The notes beneath the pieces were generated by a model. It was not told the DNA's origin. It was given only the letters and a program-made list of their open reading frames with translations, and did no database searches. A stretch of 64,000 nucleotides of DNA. Origin: an uncultured Bacteroidales bacterium. GTDB taxonomy: Bacteria; Bacteroidota; Bacteroidia; Bacteroidales; P3. Shown here piece by piece: positions 1-8,615 of this stretch; the first letter of the stretch is position 1; each line of letters starts with the position of its first letter. A program made the position numbers and the translations under genes. Location of the stretch: the NCBI GenBank assembly GCA_900316965.1, contig ONEY01000007.1, forward strand, positions 58,501 to 122,500, given 5' to 3'.

Positions 1-790
1 TCTCGTACAGCAGGTCGTTTTTGATGTAGTAGGTCCACACCTGACTCTCGTTCTTCTTCATCCATTCCATCTGCTCTGCTGTGTATCTTATTTTGATTTT
101 ATCTTCTACGTCGGGCATCACTTGGTCAAGAAAATAGAGCACTTTCCCCTCCGATATCATGAAATCGAGCATACAGACACTCTTTTCTTCGGGAGCCACA
201 ATATATTTCCTGGCCAACGCGGCCATAAAGTCGCTGGCTATATAGGCGCTGTCGCATCGCTCTACTATGAACATGGGCATGTTGAAGTAGTTGTATTTCT
301 CCATCATGGGTAGCGCATACAGGTCTAGGCCTATATAGGCGGTACCGCTTTCTCGGTCAATGTTTATGCGTCTGTCATAGTCGTCCATTCCCGACACAAG
401 GGTGATAACTTTCGTCATCTTTATCTCGTCGTCTACTTTGACGGCTTTTTTCATGGCTTCGCTTAGCGCGCGCTGCAGCCACGTCAGGTCGCCATATCGT
501 TTGGTCGTTATGGCGTAGATGTCTTTCACCACGGGGTCGGCGACATATTCTTCTATCTGCTTCAGAAAGTTGGGATCGTCGGGATACAATGTCAGCAGCG
601 GCGTGGGATTCTCGCTGGCAAATGTTTTCAGCGCCGCTGACATCTCTTGTTGCGGCGTCTCAAATAGCAGTTTTTCGTATCGTACTATCTCTATGTCGTT
701 GTCGCTGCTCTTGTCTCGGCATCCGACAAACAACAGCAGTGCCAGCACAATAGCTATTGTGCCGGCATTGCGTCTTCTGTTTATTGTCAT
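1..790 (-). CDS. gldB: GldB-like gliding motility/T9SS lipoprotein (3' end cut by window edge)
   Basis: Reading leftward from the ATG at 788-790 gives about 263 residues that run off the window. The start has a lipoprotein signal: basic residues, a hydrophobic stretch, then LLLFVGC with the lipidated Cys near residue 23. The body follows the GldB pattern: an early IVRYEKLLFE segment, a central GTAYIGLDLYAL segment, then MISEGKVLYFLDQVMPD, a YTAEQMEWM stretch and NESQVWTYYI before the edge. GldB is a lipoprotein required for gliding in Flavobacterium and is kept in non-gliding Bacteroidales with T9SS. The gene lies 24 nt behind the DUF349 gene on the same strand and is probably co-transcribed. 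Family assignment is by recognised motifs only. Confidence 0.75.
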   Translation of the reverse strand, partial: MTINRRRNAGTIAIVLALLLFVGCRDKSSDNDIEIVRYEKLLFETPQQEMSAALKTFASENPTPLLTLYPDDPNFLKQIEEYVADPVVKDIYAITTKRYGDLTWLQRALSEAMKKAVKVDDEIKMTKVITLVSGMDDYDRRINIDRESGTAYIGLDLYALPMMEKYNYFNMPMFIVERCDSAYIASDFMAALARKYIVAPEEKSVCMLDFMISEGKVLYFLDQVMPDVEDKIKIRYTAEQMEWMKKNESQVWTYYIKNDLLYE

Positions 791-814
791 TTTTTCTTTT
801 GACACTTTCTTTTG

Positions 815-2863
815 TTATGCCTCGGCTTTTGGTGTCTCCTCCGAGGCTTTGTTTTCTGTTTCTACGGGCTCGTCAAGTATCTTGAGCTTTGCCTCAAGCA
901 GGGCTATCTCTTGATGTGCGCTGCGCATCTTCTTTTCAAACTCTTGTTTAAGTATGTCGGCTTGCTTCGAGCTGGCCAGGAATCCTAGGTTGTTCTCCCA
1001 CACGCTGATGTCGTTGCGCAGCTTCTGTATCTGCTCCAATAGGTGCTCGCGCTTGTCGTTTATGGCGTGATGGCCGCCCTTGTTGTTGCGCAAACTGTCG
1101 CGGAAACTGTTAATTTCGGCTTCGCGTGCACTTATCTTCAGCTGCTCAAACATCTTGTTGATGGTGTCGCGGAAGTCTTTCTGCAACCTCTGCTTCTCGG
1201 CAATGGGCACAAAACCTATCTCCATCCAACGGCGTTGGAAGTCTTTCAGTGCGTCAAGGTTCTCCTCTTTGTTCTCACCAAAGGCGTACGACTTCAGCTC
1301 GGCAAGTATGGCCTCTTTCTTCTCCAGGTTCTCTTGCTCCGAACCTCTCAGCGTGGTGAAATATTCCGATTTGCGGTTGAAAAATTCATCGCAGGCTCCA
1401 CGGAAACGCTGCCATATCTTCTCGCTCACTTTTCTGTTCACAGGACCTATCTGTTTCCATTCTTCCTGCAGCTTAAGCAGCTCTTCAGTGGCCTTCTTCC
1501 AATCGTCGCGCTTGGCTATGGCTTCGGCCTGCAGACACAAATCTATCTTCTTGTTGTAGTTCTCGTTCTGCTCGTCTTTCACCGTCTCAAAGTGCTGCTT
1601 CTTCTCGCTGTAGAAGGTGTCTATGCGGCCTTTGAACGTTTTCCATATCTCTTCGTTCTGCTCTCTCGGCACGGGACCTATGGTCTTCCATATCTTCAAC
1701 AGCTCGTCGAGGGCTGACGACACTTCGTTCCATTTCTTCGTCGTCGTGGGCGCCTCGGCGGTGAGCTCGGCGGCCTTCTCCATCAGCGCCTGCTTGGCAA
1801 GGAGGTTCTTCTCCTGCTCTTCGTGACGCTGCTCGTAGTATTCGCGACGGCGCTCGTCTATCTGCGATGCCGCTGTGCGGAAACGGGTCCATATATCGTC
1901 GTTGTGCTCCGGTGGCACGGGCCCTATCTCTCGCCATTGCTCTCTAAGACTTTGTATCTCTTTGGCGGCTTTGGCTATCGACGGCTCTACTATCAGCTCT
2001 TCGGCTTTCTCGCATAGCTGCGTCTTGGCTTCCAGGTTCTTCTTCTGGTCAAGCAGTATGAGCTCTTTGTTCATCTTCACCTTGTTGAAGAACTGCTCTA
2101 CCAGGAAGTGGTAGTTCTGCCACAATCCGTTCAGCTCGGCTCTGGGCACATCGCCTATCCCTTTCCATTGGTCTTGTATGTTGTTGAAGGCGTCGTAGGC
2201 TTGCTTCAACGTCTCGTTCTCGTTGTCTATCAGTTTGCGCAAATCTTCTAGTATTTGCTGCTTCTTCTCTAGATTGCTCTTTTTGATGGCTTCTTGCTCA
2301 TCTATATTTTTTTGACGGCGCTCGCGGTATTGGTCATACACTTTGTGGTACTCTACTGCTATGGCATCGTCGTGATATTCATATTCGTCTTTGTTGCCTC
2401 CCTCGGCCACAAAGCGGTCAAAGGCTTCTTTCCTTACCTCTTTGTCGGCATTGGTGAAACACTGTCGTAGCGCGGCAACTCGGTTCTTGATGCTGGTGAT
2501 GTCGTCGGTCTCTAGCAGCGCCTTCAGTGCTTCGGTAAGCTCTTCGCGACTCATGGCGGAATAATCCACCTGGGGTTCTTCCTCAACGGCGCTCTCTTCT
2601 GCGCTTGGTGTGTTCGCATCTTCGGCTTCTCCATTCTCGCTGGTCTCTTCTTGGGCGGTGGTCTCAGCTGCAGGAACGCTCTCCTGCTTGTTCTCTGATG
2701 TGGCGGTGGCGTCGTTGCGGGCTTCGTCAGCCTCGTTTGCATTGGAATCAGCAGTGTTTTCTGCCAGTGGTTCAGGGGTGTGCAGTGTCTGGTTGTTCTC
2801 TACACCGTTAGCTGTATTGTCGGCTTGTTCCGGCATGTTCAGCATCTCATTCGATTCTTCCAT
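815..2863 (-). CDS. DUF349 domain-containing protein
   Basis: The 682-residue protein has an acidic, Ala/Glu/Asn-rich low-complexity N-terminus (about residues 1-110). A highly charged helical region follows, with at least five DUF349 repeats recognisable by a W..IG.VP core and a downstream W..F (WKGIGDVP, WREIGPVP, WKTIGPVP, WKQIGPVN, WMEIGFVP). The C-terminus (about 590-682) looks like coiled coil. No signal peptide is seen, so it is probably cytoplasmic. DUF349 proteins are widespread in Bacteroidota and their biochemical role is not settled. A TAnnTTTG element lies about 85 nt upstream and the gldB-like gene follows after 24 nt. Confidence 0.85.
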   Translation of the reverse strand: MEESNEMLNMPEQADNTANGVENNQTLHTPEPLAENTADSNANEADEARNDATATSENKQESVPAAETTAQEETSENGEAEDANTPSAEESAVEEEPQVDYSAMSREELTEALKALLETDDITSIKNRVAALRQCFTNADKEVRKEAFDRFVAEGGNKDEYEYHDDAIAVEYHKVYDQYRERRQKNIDEQEAIKKSNLEKKQQILEDLRKLIDNENETLKQAYDAFNNIQDQWKGIGDVPRAELNGLWQNYHFLVEQFFNKVKMNKELILLDQKKNLEAKTQLCEKAEELIVEPSIAKAAKEIQSLREQWREIGPVPPEHNDDIWTRFRTAASQIDERRREYYEQRHEEQEKNLLAKQALMEKAAELTAEAPTTTKKWNEVSSALDELLKIWKTIGPVPREQNEEIWKTFKGRIDTFYSEKKQHFETVKDEQNENYNKKIDLCLQAEAIAKRDDWKKATEELLKLQEEWKQIGPVNRKVSEKIWQRFRGACDEFFNRKSEYFTTLRGSEQENLEKKEAILAELKSYAFGENKEENLDALKDFQRRWMEIGFVPIAEKQRLQKDFRDTINKMFEQLKISAREAEINSFRDSLRNNKGGHHAINDKREHLLEQIQKLRNDISVWENNLGFLASSKQADILKQEFEKKMRSAHQEIALLEAKLKILDEPVETENKASEETPKAEA

Positions 2864-2946
2864 AGTTGTTTTTGTTTTGTTACAATTGCTTGTTTTTTAG
2901 AAGGATAATGGACTATGCCGCATTTTTGGCGGCAAAATTCAACATG

Positions 2947-2954
2947 CAAAAGTA
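2947..2954 (-). promoter_or_regulatory. Bacteroidota -7 promoter element for the DUF349 gene
   Basis: The minus strand reads TACTTTTG, matching the Bacteroidota sigma-70 -7 consensus TAnnTTTG, about 85 nt ahead of the DUF349 start. A T-rich leader without a Shine-Dalgarno sequence follows. Confidence 0.5.
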
Positions 2955-3019
2955 CGCTTTTTTTTCAATGTCGCAATTTTTTTTGCCCTCGTACTTCTTT
3001 TGTCTGTTTTTGTTAGGCT

Positions 3020-3631
3020 CTATTCGCTCTCAAAATCAGGAAGTAACGAATCTACAGCTAGCAGTATGTCTGAGAAAAATATTCTCTGCTCTTTCATGAA
3101 TCTCTGCTGTTTACGTAGCATTTTCTCGTTTTGGGTATCGCCAAAATACGTCGATTTGGGCTCCTCGCGATCTGAAAAGTCAAACATCGCGCTCTCCAAT
3201 ATGCCTGAATCTACAAACATACTGAGCAGGGCTTCGTTGTTGTCGGCATATTCTCCTATTGCTCTCTCTTCGTTGATGTCGTCGTATATGTTTCGCGCTA
3301 TATGGTGCGCGTCGGGCCCTTTTATGAGCAGGGTTTTGTCAAATATGCTTTCTCTGCTTGCCCCCGTCGGGTTGTTGGAGTTGTCTACAAGTATGTACGC
3401 TATATGTTTTATGTTGTCCTGTCCATAATATACTGTGCACTTCATCTGCCCGCTTTTCTGCTCCAAAATGATATCTTCTTGCCGCTCCAACTGCATATTG
3501 TACAGCTGGTTGAGATAGAACACAAACGTGAATGGGGGATAGTGTGTGCTCCACGTTAGTATGGCTGTCGTCTCAAATAGCTCATCTAGATATTCTTCAT
3601 AGTCAAACGATAGTTTCTCTTGCTTTGCCAT
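3020..3631 (-). CDS. IPExxxVDY-like family protein
   Basis: A 203-residue soluble protein without signal peptide or membrane segment. Residues about 30-50 (PFTFVFYLNQLYNMQLERQ) resemble the conserved segment of the Bacteroidota IPExxxVDY family, where a short aromatic stretch and LN..L...L.R..D lead into a beta-rich domain. A later stretch, SIFDKTLLIKGPDA, occupies the place of the name-giving IPE...VDY motif but has lost its key residues. The function of the family is unknown. It lies between the radical SAM gene (123 nt upstream) and the DUF349 gene on the same strand. The assignment is tentative because the signature is degraded. Confidence 0.5.
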   Translation of the reverse strand: MAKQEKLSFDYEEYLDELFETTAILTWSTHYPPFTFVFYLNQLYNMQLERQEDIILEQKSGQMKCTVYYGQDNIKHIAYILVDNSNNPTGASRESIFDKTLLIKGPDAHHIARNIYDDINEERAIGEYADNNEALLSMFVDSGILESAMFDFSDREEPKSTYFGDTQNEKMLRKQQRFMKEQRIFFSDILLAVDSLLPDFESE

Positions 3632-3754
3632 TGTCGTGGAGTTTTTTGTTTTGTACTGTTTCTCTTTTTTTGCTTTCTCGCTGCGGTGTATATTCTGCTA
3701 TGTGGCGTTGTATGTGCTGCTAGTGTTTCCTTTTTATCCAATAATTCGTTTTTT

Positions 3755-4642
3755 TCATCCAAACGATGTCGTCGTGTCAAAATGGGGCTTGTAGTTGTCG
3801 GCGGCGTCTAGCTCTTGCACCCATCCGCGATAAAATCCTAGTTTGTAGAATTCTTCTACCACTTGGTCGTACTCTTCTTTGTATAGTCGTCGGTTCAGTT
3901 CGTCGGGTAGCTCAACTCCGGCAGGCGGAAAATATTGCGCCATTAGTGATATATGTATCTTTGTCGACAGGTTGTCGGCTATCCAGCGTAGGCTCTCTAT
4001 CGAGTTTTGCACTTGTCCTGGCAACACCAAGTGCCGTATTATGAGCCCGTTGAATGCCAACCCTTCGTCTGTGGGCAACGACGCACCTTTCTGGTTGTAC
4101 ATCTCTTTTATGGCTCTCCCGGCCACCTCGGGATAATCACTGGCGTTGGAATAACGCGCCGCCAACGCGCTGTCGCTATACTTGTAGTCGGGAAGGTATA
4201 TGTCAACATAGGGCCCTAGCTGCTCCAACACTTCTATGCTCTCATATCCATTGCTGTTGTATACTATCGTCGGCCTCAACCCTTTGTCTCGCAACCCCTC
4301 TACTATGGGTATCACAAGGTCTGAGTATTGTGTGGCGCTGACAAATCCTACTATGTTTTCTGTCTGTCTCAGGCTCTCAGCCGTCGCCTCTACTATCTCC
4401 TCCACGCTATGCAGCTTTATCTTCTCTCTCGCCACCTTTGGCCGCGATATGTCATGGTTCTGACAGTAGATGCATTGCAGGTTGCAATGTGCGAAAAATA
4501 TGTTGCTTATGCCTCGCTCTCCGCATATCGGTGGCTCCTCGCCTTTGTGGGCGTATACTGCGGCGGCTTCTGGCTGGCTCGATATCGCTTGGCAGAAACC
4601 TGGAACACTACTGCATCCCCGCGGACATTTTTTGCATGGCAT
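3755..4642 (-). CDS. PflX-like radical SAM protein (COG1313 type)
   Basis: From the ATG at 4640-4642 the protein begins MPCKKCPRGC and is about 295 residues. The cluster-binding motif CNLQCIYC (CxxxCxxC) sits in FFAHCNLQCIYCQNHDIS and is preceded by EEPPICGERG. This layout matches uncharacterised PflX/COG1313 proteins, relatives of pyruvate formate-lyase activases that bind a 4Fe-4S cluster and S-adenosylmethionine. The extra N-terminal Cys pairs are also typical. The open frame extends to an ATG at 4762, but those 40 residues are basic and low-complexity and would leave almost no room before the divergent pepD promoter, so the inner start is preferred. The substrate is unknown. Confidence 0.75.
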   Translation of the reverse strand: MPCKKCPRGCSSVPGFCQAISSQPEAAAVYAHKGEEPPICGERGISNIFFAHCNLQCIYCQNHDISRPKVAREKIKLHSVEEIVEATAESLRQTENIVGFVSATQYSDLVIPIVEGLRDKGLRPTIVYNSNGYESIEVLEQLGPYVDIYLPDYKYSDSALAARYSNASDYPEVAGRAIKEMYNQKGASLPTDEGLAFNGLIIRHLVLPGQVQNSIESLRWIADNLSTKIHISLMAQYFPPAGVELPDELNRRLYKEEYDQVVEEFYKLGFYRGWVQELDAADNYKPHFDTTTSFG

Positions 4643-4777
4643 ATTCTCTCGTTTTTTTGTTGTTTTTTCCTTCCTTCGCCTCTGTTCTCTCTCTCCTGTC
4701 GCTATCGCTTTTGGCTTCGTCTTCTTAAAAAATAACGAGAATAGTGAAAAAAATTTTGTCATTTTTTAAAAAAAACG

Positions 4778-4785
4778 TACCTTTG
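4778..4785 (+). promoter_or_regulatory. -7 promoter element for pepD
   Basis: TACCTTTG matches TAnnTTTG and lies 45 nt ahead of the pepD ATG. The leader between is almost pure A/T, as is usual in this phylum. Confidence 0.6.
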
Positions 4786-4830
4786 CCTTCTCAATATCTT
4801 AAAGAAATTAATATTTAATATTATAACATT

Positions 4831-6285
4831 ATGACAATCAAAGATCTTGAACCGAAAGCATTGTGGAGCAATTTCTACTCCCTCACCCGTTGCCCCCGCC
4901 CCTCAAAGCATGAAGAGGCTGTCCGCGACTTCCTCGTCAAGTGGGCAAAAAGCAAAAAAATCGACTGCCGCGTCGACAAGGTTGGTAACGTGATTATGAC
5001 CAAACCCGCCACCAAGGGCATGGAGAAACGTTGCCCCGTCGTCCTTCAAGCTCACATGGATATGGTGCCTCAGGCTCGCGCAGGTAAAGTGCACGACTTC
5101 CTCAAAGATCCTATCGAAACCAAAATCGTCGATGACTGGGTTTACGCTTGCGACACTACCCTCGGCGCCGACGACGGCCTCGGCGTTGCTGCCATCATGG
5201 CTGTCTTCGAGTCCAAAACCATCAAACACGGCCCTCTCGAGGCTCTTATCACCACCGACGAGGAAACTGGCATGACTGGCGCCTTTGGCCTCAAGGCAGG
5301 CGAACTCAAGGGTGAATTCCTCCTCAACCTCGACTCCGAAACCGAAGGCGAACTCTATGTCGGCTGCGCCGGCGGCATCGACGCCACTATGTCTATACCC
5401 TACGCCACCGAAAAGGCTCCCAAGAACTACTGCGCCTACAAGCTCTCTCTCGGCGGCCTCAAGGGCGGCCACTCGGGCATGGAAATCAACACCGGCCGCG
5501 CCAACGTCAACAAACTCCTCTTCCGCCATCTCCGTTGGGTGGCTGAATGTGGACTCCGCCTCGTTAGCGTCAGCGGCGGCAACATGCGCAACGCTATCCC
5601 TCGCGACGGCGAAGCTGTCATCGCTTTCCCTAAAGAACACACCGAGTGCATCCTCGCCGAATTCGACAAGGTGGCTTCTTGGGTCAAAAAGGAACTCGCT
5701 TCCGTCGAACCTGACTTCTTCATGAAATACGAAAAGGTACGCATGCCTCAGAATGTCATCACCGACGCCGACACCCAGAAGATTATCAACACCATGATGG
5801 TCGCTCCTAACGGCGTCATCCGCATGAGCCGCGACATGGAAGGCCTTGTCGAGACTTCTCTCAACCTCGCCATCGTCAAAACTACTGGCAAAAACTTCAC
5901 CATCCAGGCTCTCCTCCGCTCCTCGGTCGACACAGCCAAGGAAGCTCTCGCCGAACGCCTGGTATGCTTGGCTGAACTCGCCGGCGGCACATGCAAACTC
6001 AGCGGCGCTTATCCTGGTTGGAAACCCAACATGAAGAGCCCTCTCCTCAAAACTATGAAGCAGACCTACAAAAAACTCTACAAGAAGGAACCCGCTGTCG
6101 TGGCTATCCACGCTGGCTTGGAATGCGGCCTCCTCGGCGGCAAGTATCCTAACATGGATATGATCAGCTTCGGACCTACTCTCCAAAGCCCTCACAGCCC
6201 CGACGAACGCGCCAACATCCCCAGCAGCGTCAAGTTCTACGACTTCCTCCTCGCTGCTCTCGAGGCTATGCCTGAAAAGAAATAA
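4831..6285 (+). CDS. pepD: Aminoacyl-histidine dipeptidase (M20 family, PepD)
   Basis: A cytosolic 484-residue zinc peptidase that cleaves Xaa-His and other dipeptides. Metal-site motifs of the M20 family are all present: AHMDMV (His75, Asp77), GADDGLG (Asp115), TDEETG (Glu144/Glu145), the LDSE stretch near Asp168, and a late IHAGLECG with His427. The length equals that of typical PepD. There is no signal peptide. The promoter element at 4778-4785 and the hairpin at 6311-6338 suggest a single-gene transcript. The gene is divergent from the PflX-like gene. Confidence 0.95.
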   Translation: MTIKDLEPKALWSNFYSLTRCPRPSKHEEAVRDFLVKWAKSKKIDCRVDKVGNVIMTKPATKGMEKRCPVVLQAHMDMVPQARAGKVHDFLKDPIETKIVDDWVYACDTTLGADDGLGVAAIMAVFESKTIKHGPLEALITTDEETGMTGAFGLKAGELKGEFLLNLDSETEGELYVGCAGGIDATMSIPYATEKAPKNYCAYKLSLGGLKGGHSGMEINTGRANVNKLLFRHLRWVAECGLRLVSVSGGNMRNAIPRDGEAVIAFPKEHTECILAEFDKVASWVKKELASVEPDFFMKYEKVRMPQNVITDADTQKIINTMMVAPNGVIRMSRDMEGLVETSLNLAIVKTTGKNFTIQALLRSSVDTAKEALAERLVCLAELAGGTCKLSGAYPGWKPNMKSPLLKTMKQTYKKLYKKEPAVVAIHAGLECGLLGGKYPNMDMISFGPTLQSPHSPDERANIPSSVKFYDFLLAALEAMPEKK

Positions 6286-6310
6286 CAATTCTGTCTATCA
6301 TCTTCTCACT

Positions 6311-6338
6311 CGGGCTGCGACCCATCGGCCGCAGCCCG
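6311..6338 (+). terminator. Intrinsic terminator after pepD
   Basis: A 9-bp perfect stem (CGGGCTGCG with CGCAGCCCG) and a 10-nt loop are followed by TCTCTTTTAT, 26 nt past the pepD stop. It ends 13 nt before the next start codon, so it could also act as a leader structure for the glycosyltransferase. Confidence 0.6.
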
Positions 6339-6350
6339 TCTCTTTTATCT

Positions 6351-7325
6351 ATGCTGCTCTCTGTTGTCATACCTTGCCGCGAAAACGACTCCACTCTCTC
6401 TCGCTGTCTCCAATCTCTGACCGGCTCTGGCCACGATGGCGACTTCGAGGTCGTCGTCGTCGTCGATGGCACCGACAGCTCTATCGCCCTATCTGCCATC
6501 TCTGTCTTGCCTCCTACTATCCTCTCTTCGGTCATCTCCACGGGCTCTCATCAGGGCGCGGCGGCGGCTCGCAACATGGGCGTCTCTGCAGCTCACGGCC
6601 GCTTCGTCTGGTTCGTCGACTCCGACGACGTAATCGACTCTTCTGTCCTAGCTCTCTTCTGGAACTCTCTCGCCGCTACTCCCATCGACATCTCTTTGAT
6701 CCATCTCGGCGCCATGCGCCTCCCTGGCGACTTATCTTACTCGCCTTCTCTCCAACAACCTCAAGTTAAGGCTCCTGCCGATATCATGCTGCCTCGCAGC
6801 CATTGCCTCGACCACACCACTTACTGGATCTCCCGCTCTTTCTTGCTCCAAAACCCCTCTCTCCGCTATCACCAGGATATGTCTATCCTCGAGGACTCTC
6901 TCTTTGTCCTCTCTCTCCTCGCTAGCTGTGACAGCATCCTTTGCGCCTACAATTGCCGTCCTTACATCCATATTGTTGGCAACCACTCGCTCACTTCAGG
7001 CGCCTGGCGCTACGACCGCGCCTCTCTTTTCTTGCCTTCCATCCAGTCTTTCTTCCTCTCTTTCAAAAGGATGATCAACAACAAGGTGTTCCATTGCGTC
7101 TCTGTCGAGCAATCCGATAACATCAAGGCTCTCTACCATCGCTACCAATATGTCTATATGCGTGTCCTCGCCGTCAAAGGCGTCGAGAGCAACCTCTACA
7201 ATTCTTTTTTCTATCGCCATCTTGTCAACGAGGGTTTCCATCCTCTCAACCTTAAGGAACGTCTATTCTTCAACCTCTTTTTCCATCAATCTCTCTCTCT
7301 CCTATGCCGCACGTTTCGTCACTAG
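6351..7325 (+). CDS. Glycosyltransferase family 2 protein
   Basis: A 324-residue protein starting directly with the GT-A fold: LLSVVIPCREND, then VVVVVDGTD, then AAAARNMGVSAAHGRFVWFVDSDDVID, whose DSDD is the metal/nucleotide-sugar motif near residue 90. The C-terminal half is variable and unassigned. There is no membrane segment. It transfers an unknown sugar, plausibly to an envelope or peptide acceptor. Its last 22 nt overlap the nucleotidyltransferase gene, so the two are translationally coupled. The coding strand is unusually rich in C and T (CTC, TCT codons), unlike most genes here. Confidence 0.85.
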   Translation: MLLSVVIPCRENDSTLSRCLQSLTGSGHDGDFEVVVVVDGTDSSIALSAISVLPPTILSSVISTGSHQGAAAARNMGVSAAHGRFVWFVDSDDVIDSSVLALFWNSLAATPIDISLIHLGAMRLPGDLSYSPSLQQPQVKAPADIMLPRSHCLDHTTYWISRSFLLQNPSLRYHQDMSILEDSLFVLSLLASCDSILCAYNCRPYIHIVGNHSLTSGAWRYDRASLFLPSIQSFFLSFKRMINNKVFHCVSVEQSDNIKALYHRYQYVYMRVLAVKGVESNLYNSFFYRHLVNEGFHPLNLKERLFFNLFFHQSLSLLCRTFRH

Positions 7326-8332
7326 CTCTCCTCTTGTCTGCCTCGCTCTTCGGCCGCCAAAACTCTCTCGCCAACCTCAATCTCCCGCTCTCTGAACAGG
7401 AATGGCGCAATCTTTTCAACTCCTCTCGTGACCAGGCGGTAACGGCTCTCATTTACGATGCCATCCTACTACTCCCTCCCAATCTTCGCCCTCCTCGTAG
7501 CGTGCTCTTCCATTTCCTCTCTTTCTCCCAAACTGTCGAGCAGGACAACCGCATCCGCGAAACAGCTCTCTCCGATTTCGCCTCCCTCATTCAAACATCG
7601 CTCTCTCTGCCCGCCAACGTCGTCAAGGGTTCTTCGCTCTCTCGTCGCTACCCGTTGCCTCTCCACCGCGAATGTGGCGACAACGACCTCTTCTCCGGCA
7701 ACGACACTCTTTCTATCGCCGACTTTTTCCAATCCAAAGGTCTCTTTGTCGATCGCAAAGACCCTCGCCACATCTCTTTCTCCTTCAACAACGTCTCTTT
7801 CGAATGCCACAACTATCTCCTCTACCACAACGACGACCCTCTCTGGCTTTTCTCCCCTCATCACGACAATGTCTGCTACCTTCCTTCTTGGCAGGAGGCT
7901 TTCTTTATCGCTAAACATATCGAGCACCATGCGGTCTTTTTCCACAACCCTGTGCGCCTGCGCGACTTGGTCGACTGGGCTGTCTTGCTTTCCTCCCCCG
8001 ATTTCGACTACAATGCCTTCGCCGATATTAAAAAGGGCTCCGATGTCGATGTCTTTGCCGACATGATGTCGCTCTACTGTGAGGCTCTTTTCGGCATCCA
8101 GCTCGCCGGTAACCTTTGCCGACAGCTGCCAAAAGGTTTGAATGCCGCCGATTTCGAACCTATCTTTATGCGCTGCCCTCAACGCCACCCATTGGCTGTC
8201 GTGCGCGTTGCTCGCCGCAGCGGCAAATACATCCGCTTCTGGCGCCAGTATAAACTTATCTATGGCGTCTCTATGTTCCGCAGGTTCTACTTCTCCAACC
8301 TCCGTGTCGCCATTACCCAATCCACTCGTTAG
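7304..8332 (+). CDS. Uncharacterised nucleotidyltransferase family protein (NTP_transf_5 type)
   Basis: The 342-residue protein contains VVKGSSLSRRYPLPLHRECGDNDLF near residues 105-130. This is the KG....YP.P..R..GDxDL signature of PF14907-type nucleotidyltransferases; the usual GDID is GDND here, keeping the catalytic-type Asp pair. Such genes often sit in glycan or peptide-modification clusters, but their substrates are unknown. The ATG at 7304 lies inside the end of the glycosyltransferase gene (22-nt overlap), so the two are coupled. It shares the pyrimidine-rich coding strand of its partner. The gene ends at a bidirectional terminator. Confidence 0.75.
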   Translation: MPHVSSLALLLSASLFGRQNSLANLNLPLSEQEWRNLFNSSRDQAVTALIYDAILLLPPNLRPPRSVLFHFLSFSQTVEQDNRIRETALSDFASLIQTSLSLPANVVKGSSLSRRYPLPLHRECGDNDLFSGNDTLSIADFFQSKGLFVDRKDPRHISFSFNNVSFECHNYLLYHNDDPLWLFSPHHDNVCYLPSWQEAFFIAKHIEHHAVFFHNPVRLRDLVDWAVLLSSPDFDYNAFADIKKGSDVDVFADMMSLYCEALFGIQLAGNLCRQLPKGLNAADFEPIFMRCPQRHPLAVVRVARRSGKYIRFWRQYKLIYGVSMFRRFYFSNLRVAITQSTR

Positions 8333-8470
8333 GTCTCAAGTCTTTCTCCTATCTTCTATCTCTCCATCTTTCCCCAATCTCTTCATTCTTCTTCTCCCTC
8401 GTGACTTCTTCCCCCATGTCACGCCTCTCTCATTGTCCTATTATCCCGTTATTCCCTCTCACCAACCCCA

Positions 8471-8503
8471 TAGCGGACTCACAGCGGACTCATAGCAAAC
8501 CCA
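8471..8503. repeat. Three 11-bp tandem repeats (TAGCGGACTCA type)
   Basis: Units at 8471-8481 (TAGCGGACTCA), 8482-8492 (one mismatch) and 8493-8503 (three mismatches). The same 11-mer occurs three times, perfectly and inverted, at 47701-47733. Both copies lie between genes. Confidence 0.8.
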
Positions 8504-8564
8504 TCGCCTCCCAATTCACCGCGCATAAGCCATCGTGGCATCTCTCGCCACATTGGGACACAAA

Positions 8565-8594
8565 AAAAGGATAGGTCAGCTGACCTATCCTTTT
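8565..8594. terminator. Bidirectional terminator between convergent genes
   Basis: A perfect 30-nt palindrome (AAAAGGATAGGTCAG and its complement) lies between the nucleotidyltransferase gene ending at 8332 and the T9SS gene ending at 8616. It has A-rich and T-rich flanks in both directions. Confidence 0.85.
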
Positions 8595-8615
8595 CTATTT
8601 GTGTTTTATGGGTTG

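Noticed and set aside
4903..6288. 461-residue open frame on the minus strand
   Set aside because: It is the complement of pepD, which has all M20 metal motifs; the antisense protein is His/Val/Glu-rich without family features.
7469..8320. 283-residue open frame on the minus strand
   Set aside because: Complement of the nucleotidyltransferase gene, whose signature is intact.
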